From an uncultured Oscillospiraceae bacterium (lineage in GTDB: Bacteria > Bacillota > Clostridia > Oscillospirales > Acutalibacteraceae), in assembly GCA_902489595.1 (NCBI GenBank), contig CABUAS010000020.1, positions 1-23,895 on the forward strand: a stretch of DNA of 23,895 nucleotides, written 5' to 3'. The position numbers and the translations under genes are program-made. Under the pieces are notes generated by a model. The model saw only the letters and a program-made list of their open reading frames with translations, was not told where the DNA came from and searched no databases. Below, piece by piece: positions 1 through 6,423 of this stretch (positions are counted from its first letter, which is position 1; every line of letters starts with the position of its first letter).

Positions 1-91
1 TTTGGCGTTTTTTGCCTTTTACTCAGGGGCGGTACCAACGTACAGCACCCTTCCTAAAATACAAAATTCTGTTCCATTTCTCGAAGTCTGC

Positions 92-133
92 CAGCGTGTA
101 GAAATTTATTATTTAGACTTTTTCTACACGCTG
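92..133. repeat. Perfect 13-bp inverted repeat (hairpin)
   Basis: The arms at 92-104 (CAGCGTGTAGAAA) and 121-133 are perfect reverse complements around a 16-base AT-rich loop. The right arm ends exactly where the left arm of the next hairpin begins (134). No U-tract follows directly, so it is not a complete terminator by itself. It could be a 3'-UTR stabiliser or an element end. Confidence 0.7.
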
Positions 134-169
134 ACTAACACCACGGATTTCTCCGTGGTGTTAGTTTTT
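134..169 (+). terminator. Strong intrinsic terminator for a gene left of the window
   Basis: The arms 134-147 and 152-165 form a perfect 14-bp stem with a TTTC loop, followed by TTTTT at 165-169 on the plus strand. The U-tract is on the plus strand only, so it would end a rightward transcript entering from the left. The gene at 190-984 runs the other way and reads through the hairpin without a U-tract. Confidence 0.8.
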
Positions 170-189
170 ACATATTAAGTTAATTATAA

Positions 190-984
190 TTAATTCGGAA
201 GTTCTACTGTTGTGACAATTTTATCATCTGTAAGCGAAAATAATTCGGAAATTTCAACTTCAATAGGCGTAGATGTATCTTGAAGAATATATCCTTTTCT
301 TACTTCTTTTGTTACTCCCGGTTGAATTTTCACATCAAAACCATCTGTTTCGGCGTCATCAATAAAAATTGCAGTTTCCAGTCCTACACCATTCTGATAT
401 AATTCATCACTCAATGCTACATCAAAACTTTGTGCAGAATCCGAATTATTAGTAAATTCATATGTAATTATTATGGCATCTTTTCCGTCATAATTTTTTG
501 CCATCTCTGCGCCTTTTACAACACAGCCGTAATCGCCTACCGTTGTGCCGCTGTTTGTTTTCTGACTGTCTGCCGTTACTGAATTTTCATCTGCCTGTTC
601 GGAGTATGATGAATCGGCATTACCGCCGTTATCATCTGTTAATCCGCCGAACATTGCTGCGCCCATAATTGCGTATAGAATTACAGTAAGAACAATGTTG
701 ATAATAAAACTTGCAAGTGCGCATTTGCCGCATACTTTTGCAGTTTTCGGCCTTGTATCTTTTTTCGTAAGATACAGAATTAAGCCTACAAGCGGAATAA
801 GGTAAGACAGTATTGCCAGTCCTACGCTTGCCTTCTCCTCCGGTGCAGGCACCGGAGGCATATTCGGCATTTGCTGATTATAATACCCCTGCGGCGGCTG
901 CTGAGGCGGGGTCTGATAATACTGTCCGTTATTCACCTGCGGCTGTTCAAACTGATTATTCTGATTATTGTTTTCATTTGACAT
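190..984 (-). CDS. Membrane-anchored protein with DUF4190-like segment and DUF5067-like domain
   Basis: This 264-aa protein has three parts. Residues 1-48 are rich in Q, N and P. About 52-115 hold two hydrophobic helices joined by a short basic loop (KKDTRPKTAKVCGKC), the DUF4190-like arrangement. After a Ser/Asp/Asn-rich linker, about 150-264 form a beta-rich domain whose pattern (YEFTNNSDSAQSF, then a polar strand series) resembles the DUF5067 family of surface proteins and lipoproteins in Firmicutes. The last domain probably lies outside the cell. The ATG at 984 has GAGGAG about nine bases upstream and a good promoter at 1016-1045. It diverges from the XRE repressor gene, which probably controls it. 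The molecular function is unknown; the domain calls are from recognition only. Confidence 0.75.
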   Translation of the reverse strand: MSNENNNQNNQFEQPQVNNGQYYQTPPQQPPQGYYNQQMPNMPPVPAPEEKASVGLAILSYLIPLVGLILYLTKKDTRPKTAKVCGKCALASFIINIVLTVILYAIMGAAMFGGLTDDNGGNADSSYSEQADENSVTADSQKTNSGTTVGDYGCVVKGAEMAKNYDGKDAIIITYEFTNNSDSAQSFDVALSDELYQNGVGLETAIFIDDAETDGFDVKIQPGVTKEVRKGYILQDTSTPIEVEISELFSLTDDKIVTTVELPN

Positions 985-1015
985 AATGAAAATCTCCTCT
1001 CTCTTATTTACCTCA

Positions 1016-1045
1016 ATAATAACACATAAGTGTTCTTTTTGTCAA
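1016..1045 (-). promoter_or_regulatory. Sigma-A promoter of the DUF5067-like gene
   Basis: On the minus strand, TTGACA (1045-1040) is followed by an 18-base spacer and TATTAT (1021-1016). This is close to the vegetative consensus and lies about 30 bases upstream of the ATG at 984. The spacer contains the first operator repeat. Confidence 0.7.
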
Positions 1046-1056
1046 CATATGTGTTC
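1021..1056. promoter_or_regulatory. Paired operator between divergent genes, probable XRE repressor site
   Basis: A 12-bp direct repeat, ACATAAGTGTTC at 1024-1035 and ACATATGTGTTC at 1045-1056, matches at 11 of 12 positions. The copies start 21 bp apart, two helical turns, so both face the same side of the DNA. Each copy is also part of an AACA...TGTT dyad. One copy lies in the spacer of the minus-strand promoter and the other overlaps its -35 edge. The divergently encoded XRE protein is the obvious candidate to bind here; that link is inferred. Confidence 0.65.
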
Positions 1057-1113
1057 ATAAAATGTATAAAAACATCATACACTTTAATTAAGAAATAAAA
1101 AAGAGGTGTATTT

Positions 1114-1347
1114 ATGTTTGTTGAGATGCTTGATTCAAAAATTGTGGGTGAAGTAATAGCGGAATTCAGAAAAAAGAAAGGCATAAGTCAGGAGGTAATA
1201 AGCGGTCTTGCAGACATCGGCAGAACGCATTTAAGCGCAATCGAAAGAGGAGAGCGAAAGCCTACGCTTGAAACGCTTTATAAAATTGCCTGTGCGTTAA
1301 ATGTAAAAATGAGCGATATTATAATTGAAATAGAAAAAAGATTATAA
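1114..1347 (+). CDS. Small XRE-family transcriptional regulator
   Basis: This 77-aa protein is almost entirely one Cro/C1-type helix-turn-helix. FRKKKGISQEVISGLADI leads into the turn, GRTHLSAIERGERKPTLETL is the recognition region, and the C-terminal helix ends KMSDIIIEIEKRL. There is no sensor or dimerisation domain beyond this. The start at 1114 is chosen for AGAGGTG seven bases upstream; an internal ATG at 1126 has no such site. It diverges from the DUF5067-like gene across a paired 12-bp repeat, which suggests a local repressor, probably also of itself. What it senses cannot be seen. Confidence 0.85.
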   Translation: MFVEMLDSKIVGEVIAEFRKKKGISQEVISGLADIGRTHLSAIERGERKPTLETLYKIACALNVKMSDIIIEIEKRL

Positions 1348-1377
1348 AAAGGTGCGGGAATATCAATTCCTGCACCT
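1345..1377 (-). terminator. Intrinsic terminator of the ABC exporter operon
   Basis: The arms 1350-1361 and 1366-1377 form a 12-bp stem with one G-U pair around a four-base loop. On the minus strand it is followed by TTTTTATAATC, so it ends the leftward ABC operon. It starts just beyond the stop of the XRE gene and could also end that plus-strand transcript, although no clear U-tract follows on that side. Confidence 0.75.
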
Positions 1378-1383
1378 TGCTTG

Positions 1384-1408
1384 AAGGACGATGAGGGCAT
1401 CGTCCCTT
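1384..1408. repeat. GC-rich dispersed palindrome at operon end
   Basis: GGACGATG (1386-1393), loop AGGG, CATCGTCC (1398-1405) forms a perfect 8-bp stem against the stop codon of the second ABC gene. Read on the minus strand as AGGGACGATGCCCTCATCG, it resembles short GC-rich intergenic repeats I associate with Clostridia genomes. Compare those at 6305-6352, 10301-10335 and 13156-13182. Confidence 0.5.
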
Positions 1409-3200
1409 ACTGTTTTCTGTACTTTTCTGCCTGAAGGTTGAACATATAGGCGTATTTTCCGTTTTGGTTCATCAGTTCATCGTGCGTGCCGTTTTCAACT
1501 ATTTCGCCGTTTTCCATAACATAAATCCTGTCGGCGTGGCGTGTAGTTGAAAGGCGGTGTGAAATAAAGATAACCGTTTTATCTTCCGCCGCTTCAGCCA
1601 TAGATTTATTAAGATTATATTCAGCGACGGGGTCAAGATTAGCAGACGGTTCGTCCATAATAACATAAGGGCAGTTTTTGTAAAAAGCACGGGCGACTGT
1701 GATTTTCTGTGCTTCACCGCCCGAAAACATCATACCGCTGTCATCAAACTCACGCAGCACCTCGGTATGAACGCCGTTTGGCAGTTCCTTATCAAAGCCG
1801 CTGTGCTTTAAAGCATTTTCTACTTCACGCTCATCATACTCAGTATCAAGTGCAACATTTTCACCGAGTGACGATGCAAAAAGCTGAAAATCCTGAAAAA
1901 CAGCCGAAAATCTGTTTCTATGAGATTTAATCGTTTCATCTTTTATATTTCTGCCGCCGATAAGAATTTCACCGCTGCTGACATCATAAAGACGCAAAAG
2001 CAAGTTTGTAAGCGTTGTCTTACCTGCCCCGTTATAACCGACAAGGGCAATTTTTTCACAGGGTTTTAAAGTAAGATTGATATTTTTAAGCGTCGGCTTA
2101 TCATTGCCGGGATAAGTAAACGAAACATTTTTAAGTTCAATCGTTTCAGGTTTTGAAACTTCGGCAATATGCTCGCCGTCTGCAAGCTTATTTTCACGGC
2201 TAAAAAATTCGCGTATCTTATAAATAACTTTTGACTGCTCAGAAAAATTTCTTGCCATAAAAACAGTTAAAAACGAAAACGACGAAGCAATGCTCCACGC
2301 ACCGTTGAATGTTGCAACAAAATCACCCGATGTTACCGTTTTTGTGACAAACACGCAGTAGCCAAGATATAACGGCAGAACAAGCATAAAGCCGACTATC
2401 TGGACCCCTGTTTCCTGTATAAAATAAAGAATATCTATTTTTTTAACATATTTTTTCTGGCAGTTTATAACATCATCAGCCGCCTCGTTATAACGCTTAA
2501 CAAGCAACGGTTTTATGCCGTTCATTCTCACTTCTTTTGCGTAATCCTGAAGATAAAACACTCTTGCAAAATAATCGGCACGGCGGTGAAGTCTGTTATT
2601 TTCAACACGCCTTTCAAGCTGTATTGAACCGATTTCTCTGCTTAAAGGGGTAAATACAATAACAGTAACGGCTACAATTAGCAAACAAATCGGGTCTATT
2701 GTTAAAATAATCGAACAAATCGTAATAAGCGAAACTATTTCGCCCATAAACTCTCTGATAAGAAAAAGCATATTGTTAAGATTGCCCGATGACGCCTCGA
2801 TGGCGAGAATGAAATTATTGTAAAAATCGGGGTTGTCATATGCCTCAAGGTCAAGGTCTTTTGCTTTATTATAAAGCATCATACTTAAACCCCGATTTAC
2901 TTTTTCTTTTTCAACATTCCAAAAAAATTCACGAAAAAGCCAGCACAGAATTTCACTTACCAAAAGCACAAGTGCAATAGTTATTATGGCAAGAAGGATT
3001 TTTCTGCCGCCGTTTTCAGCATTGGCATTGTCAATTACATATTTAACTCCGATTACAGATATAAGCCTTGTGGGCAGTCTTAACATTACACCCCACAGCG
3101 CCTCGCCGATTACAATAAGCGGTGAAATTTTGTAAAGTATTTTTATAAAGTAAATAATGTTCTGAAACTGAGAGGATTCTTTTGCTTTATTCGTCTTCAC
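1407..3200 (-). CDS. ABC exporter half-transporter (permease plus ATPase), second of a pair
   Basis: This protein of about 597 aa has an N-terminal six-helix exporter membrane domain (roughly 1-320) and a C-terminal ATPase. Walker A is GYNGAGKTT, the Q-loop is AVFQDF, the signature is FSGGEAQK, Walker B is YVIMDEPSANLDP, and the switch His is in ISHRLS. The catalytic Glu after Walker B is present, so the site looks competent. I place the start at the GTG at 3200 because AAAGGAGG lies nine bases upstream. The open frame continues to 3269, but that would add residues lying inside the upstream gene with no ribosome binding site. The reading frame overlaps the preceding ABC gene by 14 bases, implying translational coupling and a heterodimer. 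Substrate is not determinable; drug or peptide export is likely. There is no C39 peptidase domain. Confidence 0.88.
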   Translation of the reverse strand: MKTNKAKESSQFQNIIYFIKILYKISPLIVIGEALWGVMLRLPTRLISVIGVKYVIDNANAENGGRKILLAIITIALVLLVSEILCWLFREFFWNVEKEKVNRGLSMMLYNKAKDLDLEAYDNPDFYNNFILAIEASSGNLNNMLFLIREFMGEIVSLITICSIILTIDPICLLIVAVTVIVFTPLSREIGSIQLERRVENNRLHRRADYFARVFYLQDYAKEVRMNGIKPLLVKRYNEAADDVINCQKKYVKKIDILYFIQETGVQIVGFMLVLPLYLGYCVFVTKTVTSGDFVATFNGAWSIASSFSFLTVFMARNFSEQSKVIYKIREFFSRENKLADGEHIAEVSKPETIELKNVSFTYPGNDKPTLKNINLTLKPCEKIALVGYNGAGKTTLTNLLLRLYDVSSGEILIGGRNIKDETIKSHRNRFSAVFQDFQLFASSLGENVALDTEYDEREVENALKHSGFDKELPNGVHTEVLREFDDSGMMFSGGEAQKITVARAFYKNCPYVIMDEPSANLDPVAEYNLNKSMAEAAEDKTVIFISHRLSTTRHADRIYVMENGEIVENGTHDELMNQNGKYAYMFNLQAEKYRKQ

Positions 3201-5013
3201 ATTCACTGCCCTCCTTTCTGTAACTTGACGCCTGAAGTGCAAACATTTTTGCATATTCGCCGTTTGCACTCATAAGTTCACTGTGCGTGCCGTTTTCAAG
3301 CACTCTGCCGCCGCCTAAAACAAATATTTTGTCAGACAAAACGGCGCTTGAAAGGCGGTGCGAAATATAAATAACAGTTTTGTCTTTCGTAGCCGAGATA
3401 AGGTTTTCATACATTTTATATTCGGCAATCGGGTCAAGCGCAGATGACGGCTCATCAAGAATTGCAATATCAAATTCTTTTGCAAACATTCTTGCCGCCG
3501 CAAGTTTTTGTGATTCACCGCCCGAAAGACCTGCACCGTTTTCGTCAAACTCTCGGGTCAAAACAGTATCTGCGCCTTTTTCAAGCGACTGAATTTTATC
3601 ATAAATACCGCTTTTAATAAGTGCGTCACGGGCGATTTTTCTATCCTCTTCATCACATATTCTGCACATAACATTTTCATTGACGGAAAGTGCAAAATTT
3701 TTATAATCCTGAAAAACGGTTGCAAATCGGTTTCGCAAATCTTCAACATCATATTCTTTGATATTAATACCGTTATAAAGAATTTCGCCGTCGGTTGCAT
3801 CATAAAAGCGAAGAAGAAGTTTGACAAAAGTAGTTTTGCCTGCACCGTTTATACCCACAACGGCGGTGGTTTCGCCTTTATTGATTATAAGTGAAACATT
3901 TTTAAGAGAATATTTTTCGGCAGACGGATATTTAAAAGAGACATTTTTAAATTCAAGGCTTTCAAAATCTGCCGTTTTTCTGCTGCCGCACACAATTTTT
4001 GTTTCATAATCAAAAAAATCATGCAGATTCTGAAAGTAAAGCGCCACGGCGGATAATTCCGAAAAACTGTCGGCAATACGAGTAGTAGCCTCTCTGACTG
4101 AATTAATGGAGGACAGAACGACTGAAAATCCCGAAACTTCAAGCACTTTTGTAACAATAAACTGATAACCTGCAAAAGCATATGTGCCTGCAATCGGAAT
4201 CAGTTCGCCGAAAAAAGAACTTACCATACTGAAAATGAAAAGTTTAACACCGTAACTTTTCAGAATTCCGATATTTGACTGAACTGCATTGTCAAATCTG
4301 TTTTTAATAACCGAAAAAACATTTGATGTGCGTATATCCTTTGAAAAATCTTTCAGAAAAACAGTCCTCTGTGCATATGCTTTAACCCTGTTATTTGCCG
4401 TCATACTGAGATCTCTTTTATAAACCACCCTGCTTTTCCACACCTCTACGGCAAAAACGAGCAGAATGGGCGCAAGAAAAAGAAGATACACGGGATTGAT
4501 TGATGCAACGATGCCTATAACGCTGAAAAACGAAATAATACCGCCTATAAGATTTGAAAGATTATAAGAAAAAGCATAAAACAATCCGCCTGTAAGAATT
4601 TCAGAGGCACGCTGATATTTATTGTAAAATTCAGGGTCTTCATAACAGCTTATATCAACAGACGCCGCCTTTTCAAAAATCATATTATTAAGCGACTTAA
4701 AAATTATTTTCTGACCCACAAGGCATTTGTAATCGGTCAGCACCTGAATGAACTCACATATAACACCTACGGCAAAGAAAATGATAAGCATTTTCACATA
4801 ATATGTGAACTCCCTGCCACCTTCTATTACACTTAACAGCACCTTTAAAAATAATACACTTTGTATAAATAATGTAAAAATCAAATATGAACACTGTGCA
4901 AAAATCTGCCAGAAAAGAAACGGCTTGTGGCATTTATAAAGTATCTTCACAGCATAAATTATATTTTTAAACACGGGAACTTTTATATCTTCGTGAACGG
5001 GTATCCAGCCCAT
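3187..5013 (-). CDS. ABC exporter half-transporter (permease plus ATPase), first of a pair
   Basis: This 608-aa protein has a membrane domain at about 15-335 and an ATPase domain at about 350-608. Walker A is GINGAGKTT (387-395), the Q-loop is TVFQDY, the signature is LSGGESQK (496-503), Walker B is AILDEPSSALDP, and the switch His is in ISHRLS. The signature has SGGE-x-QK where most exporters have SGGQ-x-QR, and REFDENG precedes it; the partner has the same traits, so both belong to one divergent subfamily. The ATG at 5013 has AAGGAGATGA upstream. It follows a 32-codon ORF and an intrinsic terminator, so expression probably depends on read-through. It likely pairs with the overlapping downstream half-transporter as a heterodimeric exporter of a drug, lipid or peptide. 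Confidence 0.88.
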   Translation of the reverse strand: MGWIPVHEDIKVPVFKNIIYAVKILYKCHKPFLFWQIFAQCSYLIFTLFIQSVLFLKVLLSVIEGGREFTYYVKMLIIFFAVGVICEFIQVLTDYKCLVGQKIIFKSLNNMIFEKAASVDISCYEDPEFYNKYQRASEILTGGLFYAFSYNLSNLIGGIISFFSVIGIVASINPVYLLFLAPILLVFAVEVWKSRVVYKRDLSMTANNRVKAYAQRTVFLKDFSKDIRTSNVFSVIKNRFDNAVQSNIGILKSYGVKLFIFSMVSSFFGELIPIAGTYAFAGYQFIVTKVLEVSGFSVVLSSINSVREATTRIADSFSELSAVALYFQNLHDFFDYETKIVCGSRKTADFESLEFKNVSFKYPSAEKYSLKNVSLIINKGETTAVVGINGAGKTTFVKLLLRFYDATDGEILYNGINIKEYDVEDLRNRFATVFQDYKNFALSVNENVMCRICDEEDRKIARDALIKSGIYDKIQSLEKGADTVLTREFDENGAGLSGGESQKLAAARMFAKEFDIAILDEPSSALDPIAEYKMYENLISATKDKTVIYISHRLSSAVLSDKIFVLGGGRVLENGTHSELMSANGEYAKMFALQASSYRKEGSECEDE

Positions 5014-5050
5014 AAAATCATCTCCTTATTTATAAACGGTATATTTTTGC

Positions 5051-5081
5051 AAAAGAAAAAGCCGTCGGATATACCAACGGC
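5051..5081 (-). terminator. Intrinsic terminator / attenuator between the peptide ORF and the ABC genes
   Basis: On the minus strand GCCGTTGG (5081-5074), loop TATAT and CCGACGGC (5068-5061) form an 8-bp stem with one G-U pair, followed by TTTTTCTTTT (5060-5051). It lies 15 bases after the stop of the 32-codon ORF and 37 bases before the first ABC start. Most transcripts should stop here, leaving the peptide ORF expressed more strongly than the exporters. A segment inside the ORF (5125-5132) can pair with the 5' arm instead; see the regulatory feature there. Confidence 0.8.
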
Positions 5082-5096
5082 GCAATACTTCGCAAA

Positions 5097-5195
5097 CTAA
5101 AAATCAATAAGTCTGCGAACAAAAGCCGATGGGCAGTATAATTCAGTTTTATTATCCATATTTCGATAATTACGGTACATTCTCTTAATTGTCAT
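5097..5195 (-). CDS. 32-aa peptide: leader peptide or exported peptide precursor
   Basis: A short ORF encodes 32 residues beginning MTIKRMYRNYRNMDNK and ending YCPSAFVRRLIDF. Its ATG at 5195 has a perfect AGGAGG eight bases upstream, and a near-consensus promoter at 5225-5253 gives a 5' leader of only about 25 bases. It has a tandem YRN repeat, one Cys (position 21) followed by Pro, and a basic, hydrophobic C-terminus. There is no signal peptide and no double-Gly leader. An intrinsic terminator follows, then two ABC exporter genes. The layout matches Bacillus bmrB-bmrCD, where translation of a leader peptide controls read-through into a multidrug exporter. The alternative is that this peptide is the exporter's substrate. 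I recognise no family for it. Confidence 0.7.
   Translation of the reverse strand: MTIKRMYRNYRNMDNKTELYCPSAFVRRLIDF
5125..5132 (-). promoter_or_regulatory. Candidate antiterminator segment inside the peptide ORF
   Basis: Minus-strand CCATCGGC (codons 22-24 of the peptide) can pair with the terminator's 5' arm GCCGTTGG at 7 of 8 positions, and it mimics the 3' arm CCGACGGC. The 5' arm therefore has two possible partners, as in a ribosome-controlled attenuator. A ribosome translating through codons 22-24 would hide this segment and let the terminator form. A ribosome stalled earlier would leave it free and favour read-through. The pairing is read from sequence; the mechanism is inferred. Confidence 0.45.
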
Positions 5196-5224
5196 TTTGT
5201 TCGCCTCCTTAAAAAATTTTTAAT

Positions 5225-5253
5225 ATTGTATCACAGCAGGAAAAGATTGTCAA
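5225..5253 (-). promoter_or_regulatory. Strong sigma-A promoter of the peptide/ABC operon
   Basis: On the minus strand a perfect TTGACA (5253-5248), a 17-base spacer and TACAAT (5230-5225) with an upstream TG (TGATACAAT, an extended -10). It is among the best promoter matches in the window. Transcription should begin near 5218, about 23 bases before the ATG at 5195. Confidence 0.8.
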
Positions 5254-5324
5254 ATATCTGAATTGCCGAATGTTTTTGCGAATAAAATTAATATTGAAAA
5301 AAATATGTAATTCGGTGATTATCG

Positions 5325-6299
5325 GTGAATGGAAATACATTTATTTCAATGTGCGGCGGACTTGCACTTTTTCTTTACGGAATGCACTTTATGGGTGAGC
5401 AGTTAAAACAATTTTCGGGCGGCAGACTGCAAAAAATATTTGCCAGAATGACCGACAAAACCTACAAAGGTGTTTTGCTCGGATGCGGCATAACCGCACT
5501 TATACAATCCTCTTCGGCAGTAACGGTAATGACTGTGGGATTCGTCAATTCAGAGATGATGACACTGTCGCAGGCAATCGCCGTAATTATGGGCGCAAAT
5601 ATCGGAACAACAATAACCGCCTGGATTCTTTCACTTACCGGAATCAGTTCGCAGAACATATATATAAATATGCTCAAGCCGTCTTTTTTTGCGCCTGTAA
5701 TTGCAGTCATAGGCGTATTTATTTTTATGTTTTCAAAAAAGAAAAAACGGCAGAACATCGGCGGCATAATGGTAGGATTTTCAATTTTAATGATGGGTAT
5801 GACTTTTATGAGCAACGCTATGAGCACTCTTGCCGACAGCCGGTACCTTTCAAAACTGCTTCTTGAATTAAGTCATCCGCTGTCAGGCATACTGGCAGGG
5901 GCGCTGCTTACTGCGCTCATTCAGTCATCATCGGCATCGGTAGGCATATTACAGGCACTGTCAGCCACAGGATGCATAACATTTGCAGAGGCGTTTCCCA
6001 TAATATTGGGTCAGAATATAGGCACGTGCGTCACGGCAGTAATATCTGCTCTCGGGGCAGACAAAAACGGCAAACGCACGGCGATGGCACATCTTTATTT
6101 TAACATTATCGGCGTAATTTCTGCATCGGCATTATTTTATTTATCGGATGCACTGCTGAACTTCAGCTTTAAGAATGCAGTTATAAATTCATCTGAAATT
6201 GCATTAATTCATTCGGCGTTCAATATATTTTCAACTGTCCTGCTGCTGCCGTTTACAAAGCAATTAGAATGGCTGGCGGTAAAAACAATTAAGGATTAG
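5325..6299 (+). CDS. Short Na/Pi-cotransporter family membrane protein
   Basis: This 324-aa integral membrane protein has the two inverted Na/Pi-cotransporter repeats. The first is around 40-100 with ALIQSSSAVTVMTVGFV and GANIGTTITAW, and the second is around 185-245 with ALIQSSSASVGILQALSA and GQNIGTCVTAV. The QSSS motifs are the family's hallmark in substrate and sodium binding. Bacterial NptA/YjbB-type members usually carry a C-terminal PhoU-like cytoplasmic domain and run to about 540 aa; this one stops after the last helices and has none. The start is GTG at 5325, preceded by GGTGAT. It diverges from the peptide/ABC operon. Likely role: sodium-coupled phosphate or related anion transport, but the ion is unproven. 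Confidence 0.85.
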   Translation: MNGNTFISMCGGLALFLYGMHFMGEQLKQFSGGRLQKIFARMTDKTYKGVLLGCGITALIQSSSAVTVMTVGFVNSEMMTLSQAIAVIMGANIGTTITAWILSLTGISSQNIYINMLKPSFFAPVIAVIGVFIFMFSKKKKRQNIGGIMVGFSILMMGMTFMSNAMSTLADSRYLSKLLLELSHPLSGILAGALLTALIQSSSASVGILQALSATGCITFAEAFPIILGQNIGTCVTAVISALGADKNGKRTAMAHLYFNIIGVISASALFYLSDALLNFSFKNAVINSSEIALIHSAFNIFSTVLLLPFTKQLEWLAVKTIKD

Positions 6300-6304
6300 C
6301 AACA

Positions 6305-6352
6305 AATCCCTCCACCGTCTACGACGATCCCCCTCCCTTTAGCAAGGGAGGC
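6305..6352. repeat. GC-rich dispersed palindrome after the Na/Pi gene
   Basis: CCTCCCTT (6332-6339), loop TAGC, AAGGGAGG (6344-6351) is a perfect 8-bp stem, preceded by a small CGTC-TAC-GACG stem (6316-6326). The minus-strand reading (CCTCCCTTGCTAAAGGGAGG, then GGATCGTCGTAGACG) matches a dispersed intergenic repeat type that I recall from Ruminococcus-like genomes. It lies between the Na/Pi gene and the next promoter; there is no U-tract, so terminator function is doubtful. Confidence 0.55.
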
Positions 6353-6368
6353 AATATTGAAAATACAC

Positions 6369-6397
6369 TTGATGATTTTTTGCTTATGTGTTATTAT
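6369..6397 (+). promoter_or_regulatory. Promoter of the membrane XRE regulator gene
   Basis: TTGATG (6369-6374), a 17-base spacer and TATTAT (6392-6397), 26 bases before the ATG at 6424. It separates this gene from the upstream Na/Pi gene as an independent unit. Confidence 0.6.
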
Positions 6398-6423
6398 GTA
6401 AAAAAACAAATCAAAGGTGAATT

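Noticed and set aside
20..55. Weak likeness between 20-55 and 9240-9275 (GTA-AGCAC pattern)
   Set aside because: Only scattered matches by eye, not enough to call a repeat without a computed alignment.
2..178. Plus-strand frame open from the window edge through both hairpins
   Set aside because: It runs straight through two perfect hairpins and a terminator, has no start inside the window and gives an unremarkable sequence. Treated as chance, though the end of an upstream gene cannot be fully excluded.
3201..3269. N-terminal extension of the second ABC protein to 3269
   Set aside because: The extension lies inside the upstream ABC gene and lacks a ribosome binding site, while the GTG at 3200 has AAAGGAGG at ideal spacing.
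5097..5195. Reading the 32-aa ORF as an AgrD-type cyclic peptide precursor because of its single Cys
   Set aside because: There is no amphipathic N-terminal helix, no acidic C-terminal tail and no AgrB gene nearby.
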